From Teichococcus aestuarii (GTDB lineage Bacteria; Pseudomonadota; Alphaproteobacteria; Acetobacterales; Acetobacteraceae): a DNA stretch of 64,000 bases. The DNA lies in NCBI RefSeq assembly GCF_003116135.1, contig NZ_PDOA01000001.1, positions 496,001-560,000 of the forward strand. Reading direction: 5' to 3'. The notes below the pieces were generated by a model. That model was given only the letters and a program-made list of their open reading frames with translations. It had not been told where the DNA came from and did not search any database. The translations under genes and the position numbers were made by a program. Below are positions 53,888 through 61,838 of the stretch, piece by piece (positions within the stretch are counted from its first letter, which is position 1; every line of letters starts with the position of its first letter).

Positions 53888-54426
53888 CACGCGCCTCCCT
53901 TGGCGGCGACGTCCTGCACCGCCTTGACGATGTTCGGATAGGCGCCGCAGCGGCAGAGATTGCCCGACATGAACTCGCGGATCTCCTCCGCGCTGCCGGC
54001 GTGGCCCTCGCGGATGCAGGCCACGGCCGAGATGATCTGCCCCGGCGTGCAGTAGCCGCACTGGAACGCATCGTGGTCGATGAAGGCCTGCTGCATCGGG
54101 TGCAGCGCCTCGCCCTCGGCCAGGCCCTCGATGGTGGTGATCTCCTGCCCCTGCGTGGCCACCGCCAGGGTCAGGCAGGCATTCATCCGCTTGCCGTCGA
54201 TCAGCACCGTGCAGGCGCCGCAGGCGCCCTGGTTGCAGCCGGGCTTGGCGCCGGTGAGGCCCAGATGGTCGCGCAGCGCATCGAGCAGGGTGGTGCGCGT
54301 GTCCATGGCCAGGCGGTGGGCCTGGCCGTTGACGCGCAACGTCAGGGTCGCGATCGGCCAGTCGCCATCGGGCGCCGGCGGCACGGCGCGGGGGGGCGCC
54401 GCGGCCGGGTGGTGGGCTTCGCTCAT
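53887..54426 (-). CDS. Molybdenum hydroxylase 2Fe-2S subunit
   Basis: 179-aa subunit with two [2Fe-2S] clusters. The plant-ferredoxin type is CNQGACGACTVLIDGKRMNAC, written here as CNQGACGAC and a fourth Cys in RMNAC; the second, all-alpha cluster is FQCGYCTPGQI and NLCRCGAYPNI. The first 35 residues are Pro/Ala-rich without twin arginine or hydrophobic core, so unlike periplasmic PaoA no Tat export signal is seen and a cytoplasmic enzyme is likely. ATG 54426 follows GGAGACGGAA; the frame is open ten codons further up. It is the first gene of the operon. Confidence 0.93.
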   Translation of the reverse strand: MSEAHHPAAAPPRAVPPAPDGDWPIATLTLRVNGQAHRLAMDTRTTLLDALRDHLGLTGAKPGCNQGACGACTVLIDGKRMNACLTLAVATQGQEITTIEGLAEGEALHPMQQAFIDHDAFQCGYCTPGQIISAVACIREGHAGSAEEIREFMSGNLCRCGAYPNIVKAVQDVAAKGGA

Positions 54427-54566
54427 TTCCGTCTCCGCTTGTTGGGGATCCCGCATTTCGCGAAATCAACGCGCCGGAGACGGAGGAGGTGCGTTCACAG
54501 GGCCGTGCCACGGAGCCACGGCACGAGAGCGGAGAGGACCGGGGCGCGGCGCCCGGCCCGGCGGGC

Positions 54567-56864
54567 CTAGGGCAGGGTGGCGACGAAGTTCTGCTGCTCG
54601 AGGAAGTTCAGCCGCGCGGCATGATCGTCCAGCCGGCACAGCATGAAGCCGGACAGGCCGACGCCGACCCGGCGCGTATCCGCGGCGCCCAGGCGCGAGA
54701 GGTCGATGCCATCGCCGGTATCCAGCTCCACATCCAGCGGGCCCGCATGATCGACGGGCGGCAGGTCGAGCATCAGCGTCGGGTGCTGGCCGGGCTCCAC
54801 CGTCACCTCGAACTGGGCGACGGGCCTTCCCTGGCTGTGGCAGCGCAGGTTGAGGGTCAGCGGAACCGGCGGCGAATGCATCTGGAGGTAGAGGCGCAGC
54901 GCCGCGCCGCCGGCCTCCGGCGGCAGGGCCAGCCTGAGCGTGCTGAGGCCGCCACGGCACCACACGCCCCACTCCTCCAGCGGGTACCAGCCCGGCCCGT
55001 GCCGGGCCATGTCCGCCACGGCGTAGCGCAGATCGGGGCGGGTGAGCGCGCGGCGGCGGCTGAGGTAGCGCTGGCCAAGTGCAAGGCTGGCACGGGCTTC
55101 CGGCGGCTGTGGCGGCAGCGCCGCCAGCGCCTGCAACGCGCTGAACACCTGGTCCTTCACCGCACTCCAGCTGCGTGGCCGGCCCTTGTCGAGCACCACC
55201 GCCTCCCGCTCGGCGCGGAAGGCGTCGTCGAACATCACCCGCTCCAGCAGGGCCTCCAGCTCGGGCATGTTCTGCGGCGTGAAGTAGAGCGCCGCCTCGC
55301 CGCCCGCCTCGGTCAGCGCGGAGTGGCGCGGCGTGACCACCACCTTGCCATGCGCCAGCGCCTCGGTGATGGGCAGGCCCCAGCCTTCGTAGTGGCTGTT
55401 GTAGACGGTGAAGGAGCAGCGCTCGTAGAGCGCATCGAGCTCCAGGTCGGAGATGCGCGAGAGCAGCACGACATGGCGCTGCAGCTCGGGCGCGTTCTGC
55501 AGCAGGTTCAGCGCCGCCTCGGCATGCCAGCCGGCCTTGCCCACGCAGACCAGGCGCGGCACCCGGGAGGGGCCGTGCCGGCGCAGCAGCTGCAGCCAGG
55601 CGCTGAACACCAGCAGGTGGTTCTTGCGGCTCTCGATGGTGGAGACGAACAAGGCGAAGCGCTCGCCCGGCCGCAGCACGCGCAGCGCCGGCATCGACAC
55701 GTCGCCCGACAGCGCGGCGACGCTGCGCGGGTCCGCGTCGAGCCGCACCACATGGCCGGGCAGGGAGAAGCCGGGCTGCAGCCGCGACATCTGCTCGGTC
55801 ACGTCGCGCAGCGTGTTCTCGGAGTTGCACAGCAGGCCGTGCGCGTGCAGCCCCAGGGCGGAGAACCAGCGCGCGTAATCCTGCACCATGCTCTGCAGGC
55901 AGTGCTCGGGCACGATCAGCGGCACGCAGTCATGCACGAAGGGCACGTAGCGGACGCCGTCGCGCTCCTGCACGGCGCGCAGGGCGCGGAAATACTCCGC
56001 GAAGCCGAAGGAATTGCCGAGATTGACCAGCAGCGCCCCGGGCGCGAAGGCGATGGGCGGGGCCTTGGCCACCTTCTCGCGCAGCGCGTCGCGCGCCTCG
56101 GTCCAGTCCGGGTCCTCCGTGTCCGAGCCGGAGGCGGAGAGGGCGCAGAGCGTGGCGAAGGCCGCGCCGTCCACCGGGTGCCAGTTCAGCTCCGCCGGGT
56201 CGAAGGCGGCGAAGGAGAGCTGCAGCCCCTCCGGCGGCGCCTCGGCGATGGCGCGGTTGACGATGCCGATCTGCACCCGCTGGATACCCGTCGGCGTCCG
56301 CGCGCCGTTGAAGTAGTCCAGCACGTCGCTGACATCGAGCACCACCGAGACGGCCGCCCCCGGCGGCGAAGGCGTGGCCGCCGCCGGGGGGGGCGCCTCC
56401 GTGGCATCCGCCGCGGCGGAGACTGTGGGCGCGGGGAGGAAGTCCGCAGGAGGCGAGACCGCGCCGCCGGGCGGGGGCTGCGCCAGCCAGGCCTCGCTGG
56501 CCCGGGCCTCACGCTGGGCATCCGCATGGCCGGGGTCCAGCGCCAGGGCCCGCGCATAGGCCAGCGCCGCATCCCGGCGCTGGCCCAGCAGCTTGTGGGC
56601 ATGGCCGATCTGCAGCTGCAGGTCCGCATCCTCCGGCGCCTGCCGCTCGGCGTCCCGGTAGCGGTCCAGCGCGGCCTCGACCTTTCCGGCCTCTTTCAGG
56701 CAATGGCCTTCCTGCACCCGCAGGGGCCATGCCTCCGGCCGCAGCAGCACGACGCGTGCATAGAATTGCGCGGCCTGCAGCCATGCGCCCTGGTCGCGCC
56801 GGCTGTCGGCGGCGGCCAGCAGCTGGTCGGCATCGTCGGAGTTGAGCTCGGCGTCTGATGTCAT
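54567..56864 (-). CDS. TPR-containing family 4 glycosyltransferase with C-terminal accessory domain
   Basis: 765-aa cytoplasmic protein in three parts. TPR-like helices fill about 1-125 (QAAQFYARVVLLRPEAWPLR, ALDRYRDAERQAPEDADLQ, ALAYARALALDPGHADAQRE). A Pro/Ala linker follows. The GT-B glycosyltransferase part (about 175-570) has FVSTIESRKNHLLVFSAW and the acceptor/nucleotide motif SHYEGWGLPITEALAHGKVV. The last 170 residues form a beta-rich domain beginning GWYPLEEWGVWCRGGLSTL. Similar layouts are used for polysaccharide or lipopolysaccharide synthesis. ATG 56864 is used since the upstream frame lacks similarity. The gene stands alone. Confidence 0.87.
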   Translation of the reverse strand: MTSDAELNSDDADQLLAAADSRRDQGAWLQAAQFYARVVLLRPEAWPLRVQEGHCLKEAGKVEAALDRYRDAERQAPEDADLQLQIGHAHKLLGQRRDAALAYARALALDPGHADAQREARASEAWLAQPPPGGAVSPPADFLPAPTVSAAADATEAPPPAAATPSPPGAAVSVVLDVSDVLDYFNGARTPTGIQRVQIGIVNRAIAEAPPEGLQLSFAAFDPAELNWHPVDGAAFATLCALSASGSDTEDPDWTEARDALREKVAKAPPIAFAPGALLVNLGNSFGFAEYFRALRAVQERDGVRYVPFVHDCVPLIVPEHCLQSMVQDYARWFSALGLHAHGLLCNSENTLRDVTEQMSRLQPGFSLPGHVVRLDADPRSVAALSGDVSMPALRVLRPGERFALFVSTIESRKNHLLVFSAWLQLLRRHGPSRVPRLVCVGKAGWHAEAALNLLQNAPELQRHVVLLSRISDLELDALYERCSFTVYNSHYEGWGLPITEALAHGKVVVTPRHSALTEAGGEAALYFTPQNMPELEALLERVMFDDAFRAEREAVVLDKGRPRSWSAVKDQVFSALQALAALPPQPPEARASLALGQRYLSRRRALTRPDLRYAVADMARHGPGWYPLEEWGVWCRGGLSTLRLALPPEAGGAALRLYLQMHSPPVPLTLNLRCHSQGRPVAQFEVTVEPGQHPTLMLDLPPVDHAGPLDVELDTGDGIDLSRLGAADTRRVGVGLSGFMLCRLDDHAARLNFLEQQNFVATLP

Positions 56865-56937
56865 TGTGTCCGGTTTCGTAATCCACGCTTCGGGGGGAAG
56901 GCAACCTCGTGTCGGCGGCTCAACGATACCATCGGCC

Positions 56938-57690
56938 TTAATGTTCCGGCAGGGCGCCACCACCGCGCAGCACGGCCTCGGCGGCGGCGGACCAGCCATC
57001 CCCCTCGTGCAGCACCAGCCCGGCCTGGATCTGGTCCGGCCCCCGTCCCAGCCGGTGGCCGCGCAGGAGCACGCGCCGCGCGGCCTGCCCCGCGCGTGGC
57101 CAAAAGGGGGTCAGCACCACCTCGGCGCAGCGGGCGGCGCGCAGCGCGGCCGCGGCCTCGGCGAAGCGCGCCGCCGGCAGGATCAGGCTGAGGCTGCCCC
57201 GCCGCTCCAGTGGCGCCGCCAGGGCGCGGGTCCAGGCGGCGAGGTCCGGCCCGGCGCCGGCATGGGTGGCGCCGGCGCGCATCGCCTCGGGCGGCGGGCT
57301 GCCATCCGGCCAATAGGGCGGGTTGGCGAAGGAATGGTCCAGCCGGGGCAGGGCACGCCGAAGGGCAGGGTCGGCGATGTCGCCCTCCAGCACCGTCACC
57401 TGCGCGGCCACGCCGTTGAGCGCGGCGTTGCGGCGCGCCAGCGCGGCCAGGGCGGGCTCGCGCTCCACTGCGAAGACGCGCAGCCCCGGCACGCGCGCCA
57501 TCAGGCACAGGAACACCGCGCCGCTGCCGCAGCCGCCCTCGAGCACCGTCTGCCCCGGCCGGGCCCGGATGCCGGCGGCCAGCAGCACCGCGTCCAGCCC
57601 GGCGCGCAGCCCCTGGCGCGGCTGCAGCAGGCGCACGCGGCCATCCAGCAGCCGGTCCTCGGCCAGTTCCTCCGCCGCCGCGAGGCTCAC
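56938..57690 (-). CDS. tRNA1(Val) A37 N6-methyltransferase TrmN6-like
   Basis: 250-aa SAM-dependent methyltransferase. It starts with the TrmN6-type lead (DRLLDGRVRLLQPRQGLRAG), followed by SAM motif I VLEGGCGSGAVFLCL, motif II FAVEREPALAALA, and the N6-adenine/glutamine-type NPPY in SFANPPYWPDG near 120. The NPPY motif shows methyl transfer to an exocyclic nitrogen; tRNA adenine is the family's known target. The start is GTG at 57690, overlapping the stop of the small DUF2007-like gene before it. Divergence from ispB is a common alphaproteobacterial arrangement. Confidence 0.88.
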   Translation of the reverse strand: MSLAAAEELAEDRLLDGRVRLLQPRQGLRAGLDAVLLAAGIRARPGQTVLEGGCGSGAVFLCLMARVPGLRVFAVEREPALAALARRNAALNGVAAQVTVLEGDIADPALRRALPRLDHSFANPPYWPDGSPPPEAMRAGATHAGAGPDLAAWTRALAAPLERRGSLSLILPAARFAEAAAALRAARCAEVVLTPFWPRAGQAARRVLLRGHRLGRGPDQIQAGLVLHEGDGWSAAAEAVLRGGGALPEH

Positions 57691-57899
57691 GCCGGGGCCT
57701 CGCCCGCCTGCCGCAGCACGGCCAGGGCGCGGCGATGATCCTCCTCCAGCACCGCCAGCCGGCGCGGGAAGGCACCGATGCCGCCATGCAGGGCGCTGAC
57801 ATGCGCGTCGAGCTGCACCGCCGTGATGCCCGCATCCGCCAGCAGCGCCACCAGGAAGGAGAGACGGACCGGATCGGGGCTCTCAACCAGGACGCGCAT
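57687..57899 (-). CDS. DUF2007-like small protein
   Basis: 70-aa product starting MRVLVESPDPVRLSFLVALL, which resembles the putative signal-transducing DUF2007 family: a short ferredoxin-like fold with ADAGITAVQLDAHVSALHGG and a C-terminal helix (RRLAVLEEDHRRALAVLRQA). No catalytic residues are visible. The gene overlaps the start of the TrmN6-like gene (stop and GTG share bases), so they are co-expressed. It is divergent from the polyprenyl synthase gene. Family assignment is from memory of the same neighbourhood in other alphaproteobacteria. Confidence 0.75.
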   Translation of the reverse strand: MRVLVESPDPVRLSFLVALLADAGITAVQLDAHVSALHGGIGAFPRRLAVLEEDHRRALAVLRQAGEAPA

Positions 57900-58026
57900 C
57901 GGGTGTGGATCTCCGGCATGGGGCCATGGGCCGCTCGGCCGGCGCCTTGCTGCCCGGGAACCCGGTGGGTATGGTGCGCGCCCCAGCACAGAGGTCAATG
58001 GCCGCGTGAGCTTTCCCGCCGCGCCG

Positions 58027-59055
58027 ATGCGCACCGCGCCCGATACGATGCCCAGCACCCCCCCACGCCCGGATGCCGAGGATGCGCTGACCGCCCTCAT
58101 CGGCCTGGTGCGGGAGGATCTGGAGGCCTGCAACCGCCTCATCCTCGAGAAGATGCAGAGCCCGGTGCAGCTGATCCCGCAGCTGGCGGCGCATCTGATC
58201 GCGGCCGGCGGCAAGCGGCTGCGCCCGCTGCTGACCCTGGCCGCCGCCCGCCTCTGCGGCTACCGGGGCGAGCGGCATGTGGGCCTCGCCGCCTGCGTCG
58301 AGTTCATCCACACCGCCACGCTGCTGCATGACGACGTGGTGGACGAGAGCGACCTGCGCCGCGGCCAGGCCAGCGCCAACGCCGTGTTCGGCAACCAGGC
58401 CAGCGTGCTGGTGGGCGACTTCCTGTTCGCCCGCGCCTTCCAGCTGATGGTGGCGGATGGCTCGCTGGAGGTGCTGGACATCCTCTGCTCGGCCGCGGCC
58501 ACCATCGCCGAGGGCGAGGTGCTGCAACTCGTCATCCAGAACGACACCTCCTCCACCGAGGCGCAGTACCTGGACGTGATCGAGGGCAAGACCGCCGCCC
58601 TCTTCGCCGCCGCCACCCGCGTCGGCGCCGTCGTCGCCGACCGGCCGCGCATCGAGGCGGAGGCGCTGGACAGCTATGGCCGCAACCTCGGCATCGCCTT
58701 CCAGCTCGTCGACGATGCGCTGGACTACTCGGCCGAGCAGGAGCGGCTGGGCAAGACGGTGGGCGACGATTTCCGCGAGGGCAAGATCACCCTGCCGGTG
58801 CTGCTGGCCTTCGCCCGTGGCGACGAGACGGAGCGCGCCTTCTGGCGCCGCGTGCTGGAGGAGCGGGAGCAGGGCGAGGACGACCTCGCCCATGCGTTGG
58901 CGCTGATGCAGCGCCACCGCGCCTTCGACGACACCATCGCCCGCGCCCGCCACTATGGCGACCAGGCCCTGGCGGCGCTGCAGGGCTTCCCCGACTGCGC
59001 CGAGAAGCAGGCGCTGATGGACATCGTCGAGTTCTGCATCGCGCGGGTGCGCTGA
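58027..59055 (+). CDS. ispB: Polyprenyl (octaprenyl/decaprenyl) diphosphate synthase
   Basis: 342-aa trans-prenyltransferase that makes the side chain of ubiquinone. The two aspartate-rich motifs are LLHDDVVDES and QLVDDALDYS; the substrate motif is AAGGKRLRPLLTLAAA. Chain length (8 to 10 units) cannot be read with confidence. ATG 58027 is used; GTG 58006 with GAGG upstream, or ATG 58048, are alternatives because similarity starts only at about LTALIGLVREDLEACNR. A strong terminator follows the stop. Peripheral membrane or cytoplasmic location is expected. Confidence 0.94.
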   Translation: MRTAPDTMPSTPPRPDAEDALTALIGLVREDLEACNRLILEKMQSPVQLIPQLAAHLIAAGGKRLRPLLTLAAARLCGYRGERHVGLAACVEFIHTATLLHDDVVDESDLRRGQASANAVFGNQASVLVGDFLFARAFQLMVADGSLEVLDILCSAAATIAEGEVLQLVIQNDTSSTEAQYLDVIEGKTAALFAAATRVGAVVADRPRIEAEALDSYGRNLGIAFQLVDDALDYSAEQERLGKTVGDDFREGKITLPVLLAFARGDETERAFWRRVLEEREQGEDDLAHALALMQRHRAFDDTIARARHYGDQALAALQGFPDCAEKQALMDIVEFCIARVR

Positions 59056-59061
59056 GGCGGG

Positions 59062-59134
59062 GGAGGGGAAAGCCCCTCCGCCTCCACGTATCCCTGAGAA
59101 GCCCCTGGGCGCTGCCACCGCAGCGCCCTTTTTT
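59062..59134 (+). terminator. Intrinsic terminator of ispB
   Basis: A perfect 9-bp stem GGGCGCTGC/GCAGCGCCC (59107-59115 and 59120-59128, loop CACC) is followed by six T (59129-59134). A first hairpin GGAGGGG/CCCCTCC (59062-59068 and 59073-59079) lies just after the stop codon. Confidence 0.9.
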
Positions 59135-59139
59135 ATGCC

Positions 59140-59169
59140 TTGCGGGGCGGGGTGGCGGCCTTCTATCGT
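59140..59169 (+). promoter_or_regulatory. Possible promoter of the GntR-cupin-oxidase operon
   Basis: TTGCGG (59140-59145) and TATCGT (59164-59169) are 18 bp apart. The predicted transcript start falls within the palindromic site at 59172-59187. Confidence 0.35.
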
Positions 59170-59171
59170 TG

Positions 59172-59187
59172 TGACATGTCAGTGACA
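59172..59187. promoter_or_regulatory. Composite palindrome, candidate autoregulatory operator
   Basis: Two perfect palindromes overlap: TGACATGTCA (59172-59181) and TGTCA-G-TGACA (59177-59187). They lie just downstream of the predicted -10 box and 16 bp before the GntR ATG, the expected place for a self-repressing site. FCD-type GntR proteins bind short inverted repeats of this kind. Confidence 0.5.
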
Positions 59188-59203
59188 CTGAGAGAGACCT
59201 GTC

Positions 59204-59887
59204 ATGTCGATGCTGCTGCCCGTGGAGATGCCGCCCTCGCTCACCGAGCAGGCCGTCACGGCACTGCGGCGTGAGATCCTGACCACCCGCCTGCGCCCCG
59301 GCGAGACGCTGAGCGAGACCGCCGCCGCCCAGATGCTGGGGCTCGGCAAGGCACCCGTGCGCGCCGCCCTGGCCCGGCTGGCCGAGGAGGGGCTGGTGCA
59401 GGCGGTGCCGCGCCGGGGCTGGATCGTCTCCCTCGTCACCATCCGCGACATCCACGAGGTGTTCGGCCTGCGCCTGCTGCTGGAGCCCGAGGCGGCGCGC
59501 CGCGCCGCCGGGCGGGTGGATGCCGAGGCGCTGCGCCGGCTCGATGCCGTCTGCGCCTGCGGCTATCGCCCGGAGGACGAGGAGAGCACCCACGCCTTCC
59601 TCGACGCCAACAAGGCCTTCCACGTCGCCGTGGCCGAACTGTCGGGCAATGGCAGGCTGGCGCGGCAGATCGACCGGCTGCTGGACGAGAGCACCCGGAT
59701 GCTGGCCCTCGGCCTGCGCCGGCGGGACCGCACGGGCGAGATGGCGCATGAGCACCACGCCCTGACCGAGGCGCTGGCCCTCGGCCGCGCCGAGGAGGCC
59801 GCCGCCATCATGCACGAGCAGGTCGCCGCCTCGCAGGCCATGGTGCTGGCCGCGCTCACCGCCCCCGATTCCGCCACCGTCATCTGA
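59204..59887 (+). CDS. GntR family transcriptional regulator, FCD type
   Basis: 227-aa regulator. The winged helix (about 10-75) reads SLTEQAVTALRREILTTRLR, LSETAAAQMLGLGKAPVRAA and EEGLVQAVPRRGWIVSLVT. The FCD ligand domain (about 85-215) keeps metal-binding positions in ANKAFHVAVAELSGN and MAHEHHALTEAL. FCD effectors are usually organic acids or amino acid derivatives. ATG 59204 has GAGAGA upstream. It is the first gene of a three-gene unit with a cupin and an amine oxidase, and a palindromic site lies right before it. Confidence 0.92.
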   Translation: MSMLLPVEMPPSLTEQAVTALRREILTTRLRPGETLSETAAAQMLGLGKAPVRAALARLAEEGLVQAVPRRGWIVSLVTIRDIHEVFGLRLLLEPEAARRAAGRVDAEALRRLDAVCACGYRPEDEESTHAFLDANKAFHVAVAELSGNGRLARQIDRLLDESTRMLALGLRRRDRTGEMAHEHHALTEALALGRAEEAAAIMHEQVAASQAMVLAALTAPDSATVI

Positions 59888-59900
59888 AGGCCGCGCGCCC

Positions 59901-60446
59901 ATGTCCTTCATCGCCCCGAATCCCGCGCCGCCGGCCAAGCCCTTGGCCGCCCCCCTGGCCGCCATGCTGGCCGACATCGCCGCCGCCGCCCGCGCGCCGG
60001 AGGCGGAGCGGCCGGGCCGCGTCGCCGCCGCCATCGCCCCCTACCTGGCGGTGCCCGACCTGCTGGCGCCGGGGGCCTGCCCCTGCAATCCGGAGCGCTA
60101 TGTGCGCCACCTGCTGCACGCCGACCCGGCCGGTGGCTACGCGGTGGTGGCGCTGGCCTGGCGGCCTGGGCAGATGAGCCCGGTGCACGCCCACCGTACC
60201 TGGTGCGCCCTGGGCGTGTACCGTGGCACGCTGACGGAAGGGCACTACGCCCCCGGCACCAGCGGCACCCCCCGCCAGACCGGCAGCGTGCTGCGCCCGC
60301 GCGGCGCCACCTGCCACGGCCCCGCCGACCCCGCGCTGATCCACCGCCTCGCCAATCTCAGCGGCGAGGAGGCGGTCTCCATCCATGTCTATGGCGTGCC
60401 CTATGAGCGTTTCGGGGCGGATGTGAATCTGGTCTACGCCGATTGA
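59901..60446 (+). CDS. Cysteine dioxygenase-like cupin protein
   Basis: 181-aa cupin related to thiol dioxygenases. The iron-binding set is H96 and H98 in MSPVHAHRTWC and H148 in ALIHRLANLS, with an aromatic/His pair in SIHVYG. C102 sits four residues after H98, near the place of the Cys of the Cys-Tyr cofactor in mammalian cysteine dioxygenase. The family oxidises thiols such as cysteine or 3-mercaptopropionate to sulfinates. ATG follows the GntR stop by 13 bp, and its stop overlaps the oxidase start. The substrate is unknown. Confidence 0.8.
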   Translation: MSFIAPNPAPPAKPLAAPLAAMLADIAAAARAPEAERPGRVAAAIAPYLAVPDLLAPGACPCNPERYVRHLLHADPAGGYAVVALAWRPGQMSPVHAHRTWCALGVYRGTLTEGHYAPGTSGTPRQTGSVLRPRGATCHGPADPALIHRLANLSGEEAVSIHVYGVPYERFGADVNLVYAD

Positions 60447-61801
60447 TGGGCGCAGTCTGGACGGCAGACCGATTGCCGGAAGGAAGCCCCGCCTTGGCCG
60501 AGACCGCCGCCGACCTGCCCCCCAGCCTCTGGGCATCGAGCGCCCCGCCGCCGCCGCCCACCGGCCCGCTCCCGGGCGAGACCCGCGCCGATGTGGCGGT
60601 GATCGGCGGCGGGTTCACCGGCCTCTCCGCCGCGCTGCACCTGGCCGAGGGCGGCGCCGACACGGTGCTGCTGGAGGCGGCGCAGATCGGCTTCGGCGCC
60701 TCGGGCCGCAACAACGGGCAGGTCATCCCCAACCTGTCGCGGCTGGACCCGGACGACATCGTGGCGGGCGTGAAGCCGGAGCATGGCGGGGCGGAGAAGG
60801 GGGAGCAGCTGGTCGCCCTGATCCGCGACAGCGCCAGCCTGGTCTTCGACCTGATCCGCCGGCACGGCATCGCCGCCGAGGCGGTGCAGAATGGCTGGTT
60901 CCAGCCGGCGCACCGCCCCTCGCGCATGAAGGTGGCGGAGCGGCGCGTGGCGCAATGGGGCCGGCGCGGCGCCCCGGTGCGCCTGCTGGGGCGGGAGGAG
61001 ACGGCCCGCCTCGCCGGCAGCGAGTTCTGGCATGGCGGCTGGGAGAACCCGACCGGCGGCCGCATCAACCCGATGGGCTTCGCGCGTGGCCTCGCCGCCG
61101 CCGCCATCGCCGCGGGGGCGCGGGTGCACACCGGCAGCCCCGCCACCGCCATCGCCCGCACGGAAGCCGGCTGGCGGGTGGAGACGCCGCGCGGCGCCGT
61201 GCTGGCGCAGCGCCTGATCGTCGCCACCCATGCCTACACGCCGCCCGGGCTGTGGCCGGGGCTGGAGCGCAGCCTGGTGCCGGTGCGCTCCTACCAGATG
61301 GCCACCACGCCGCTCTCCGATAACGTCCGCAAGACCATCCTGCCCGAGGGCCACGCGCTCTCCGACACCCAGGGCGACCTGCACTTCTTCCGCTTCGATG
61401 CCTCGGGGCGGCTGATCACCGGCGGCGGGCTGATCCTGCCCTTCGGCTGGGACGGGCGCATCCGCGCGCGCATCCGCGGCCGGCTCCAGAGCGTGTTCCC
61501 GCAGATCGGCGATTTCGACTTCACCCATGCCTGGTGGGGCTACATCGCCGCGACGGACGACAAGGCGCCGCATCTCTACGAGCTGGCGCCGGGGGTGCTG
61601 GCCTGGACGGGGTGCAATGGCCGCGGCGTGGCGCTGGCCACCGCGCTGGGGCGGGAGATGGCGCGGGCCAGCCTGGGCAAGCCGCTCTCCGAGATCGCCG
61701 CGCCGGTGGAGACGCTGCGGCGGATCGCCGGCCACGCTTTCGCGCCGCTCGGCGTCGCCTGGAACCAGGCGCTGTTCCGCTGGAAGGACCGGCGCGACTG
61801 A
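60446..61801 (+). CDS. FAD-dependent amine/amino-acid oxidase (DAO family, PuuB-like)
   Basis: 451-aa flavoprotein. The FAD motif is VAVIGGGFTGLSAALHLAEG near 50-70, followed by GFGASGRNNGQVIPNLS, which marks the gamma-glutamylputrescine oxidase/sarcosine-oxidase-like group. Later blocks are NPTGGRINPMGFARGLAAAA and the C-terminal FAD contact TGCNGRGVALATALGREMA. It would oxidise a secondary or primary amine. ATG 60446 overlaps the cupin stop; a TTG just before is also possible. A shared hairpin separates it from convergent bfr. The pairing with a thiol-dioxygenase-like protein suggests an amino-thiol substrate, which is inference. Confidence 0.88.
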   Translation: MGAVWTADRLPEGSPALAETAADLPPSLWASSAPPPPPTGPLPGETRADVAVIGGGFTGLSAALHLAEGGADTVLLEAAQIGFGASGRNNGQVIPNLSRLDPDDIVAGVKPEHGGAEKGEQLVALIRDSASLVFDLIRRHGIAAEAVQNGWFQPAHRPSRMKVAERRVAQWGRRGAPVRLLGREETARLAGSEFWHGGWENPTGGRINPMGFARGLAAAAIAAGARVHTGSPATAIARTEAGWRVETPRGAVLAQRLIVATHAYTPPGLWPGLERSLVPVRSYQMATTPLSDNVRKTILPEGHALSDTQGDLHFFRFDASGRLITGGGLILPFGWDGRIRARIRGRLQSVFPQIGDFDFTHAWWGYIAATDDKAPHLYELAPGVLAWTGCNGRGVALATALGREMARASLGKPLSEIAAPVETLRRIAGHAFAPLGVAWNQALFRWKDRRD

Positions 61802-61807
61802 GGGGCA

Positions 61808-61830
61808 GGGCCGGGGAAGCGCCCCGGCCC
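61808..61830. terminator. GC hairpin between convergent oxidase and bfr genes
   Basis: A perfect 9-bp stem GGGCCGGGG/CCCCGGCCC (61808-61816 and 61822-61830, loop AAGCG) lies between the two stop codons. There is no T-run. Confidence 0.55.
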
Positions 61831-61838
61831 CGGCCGCG

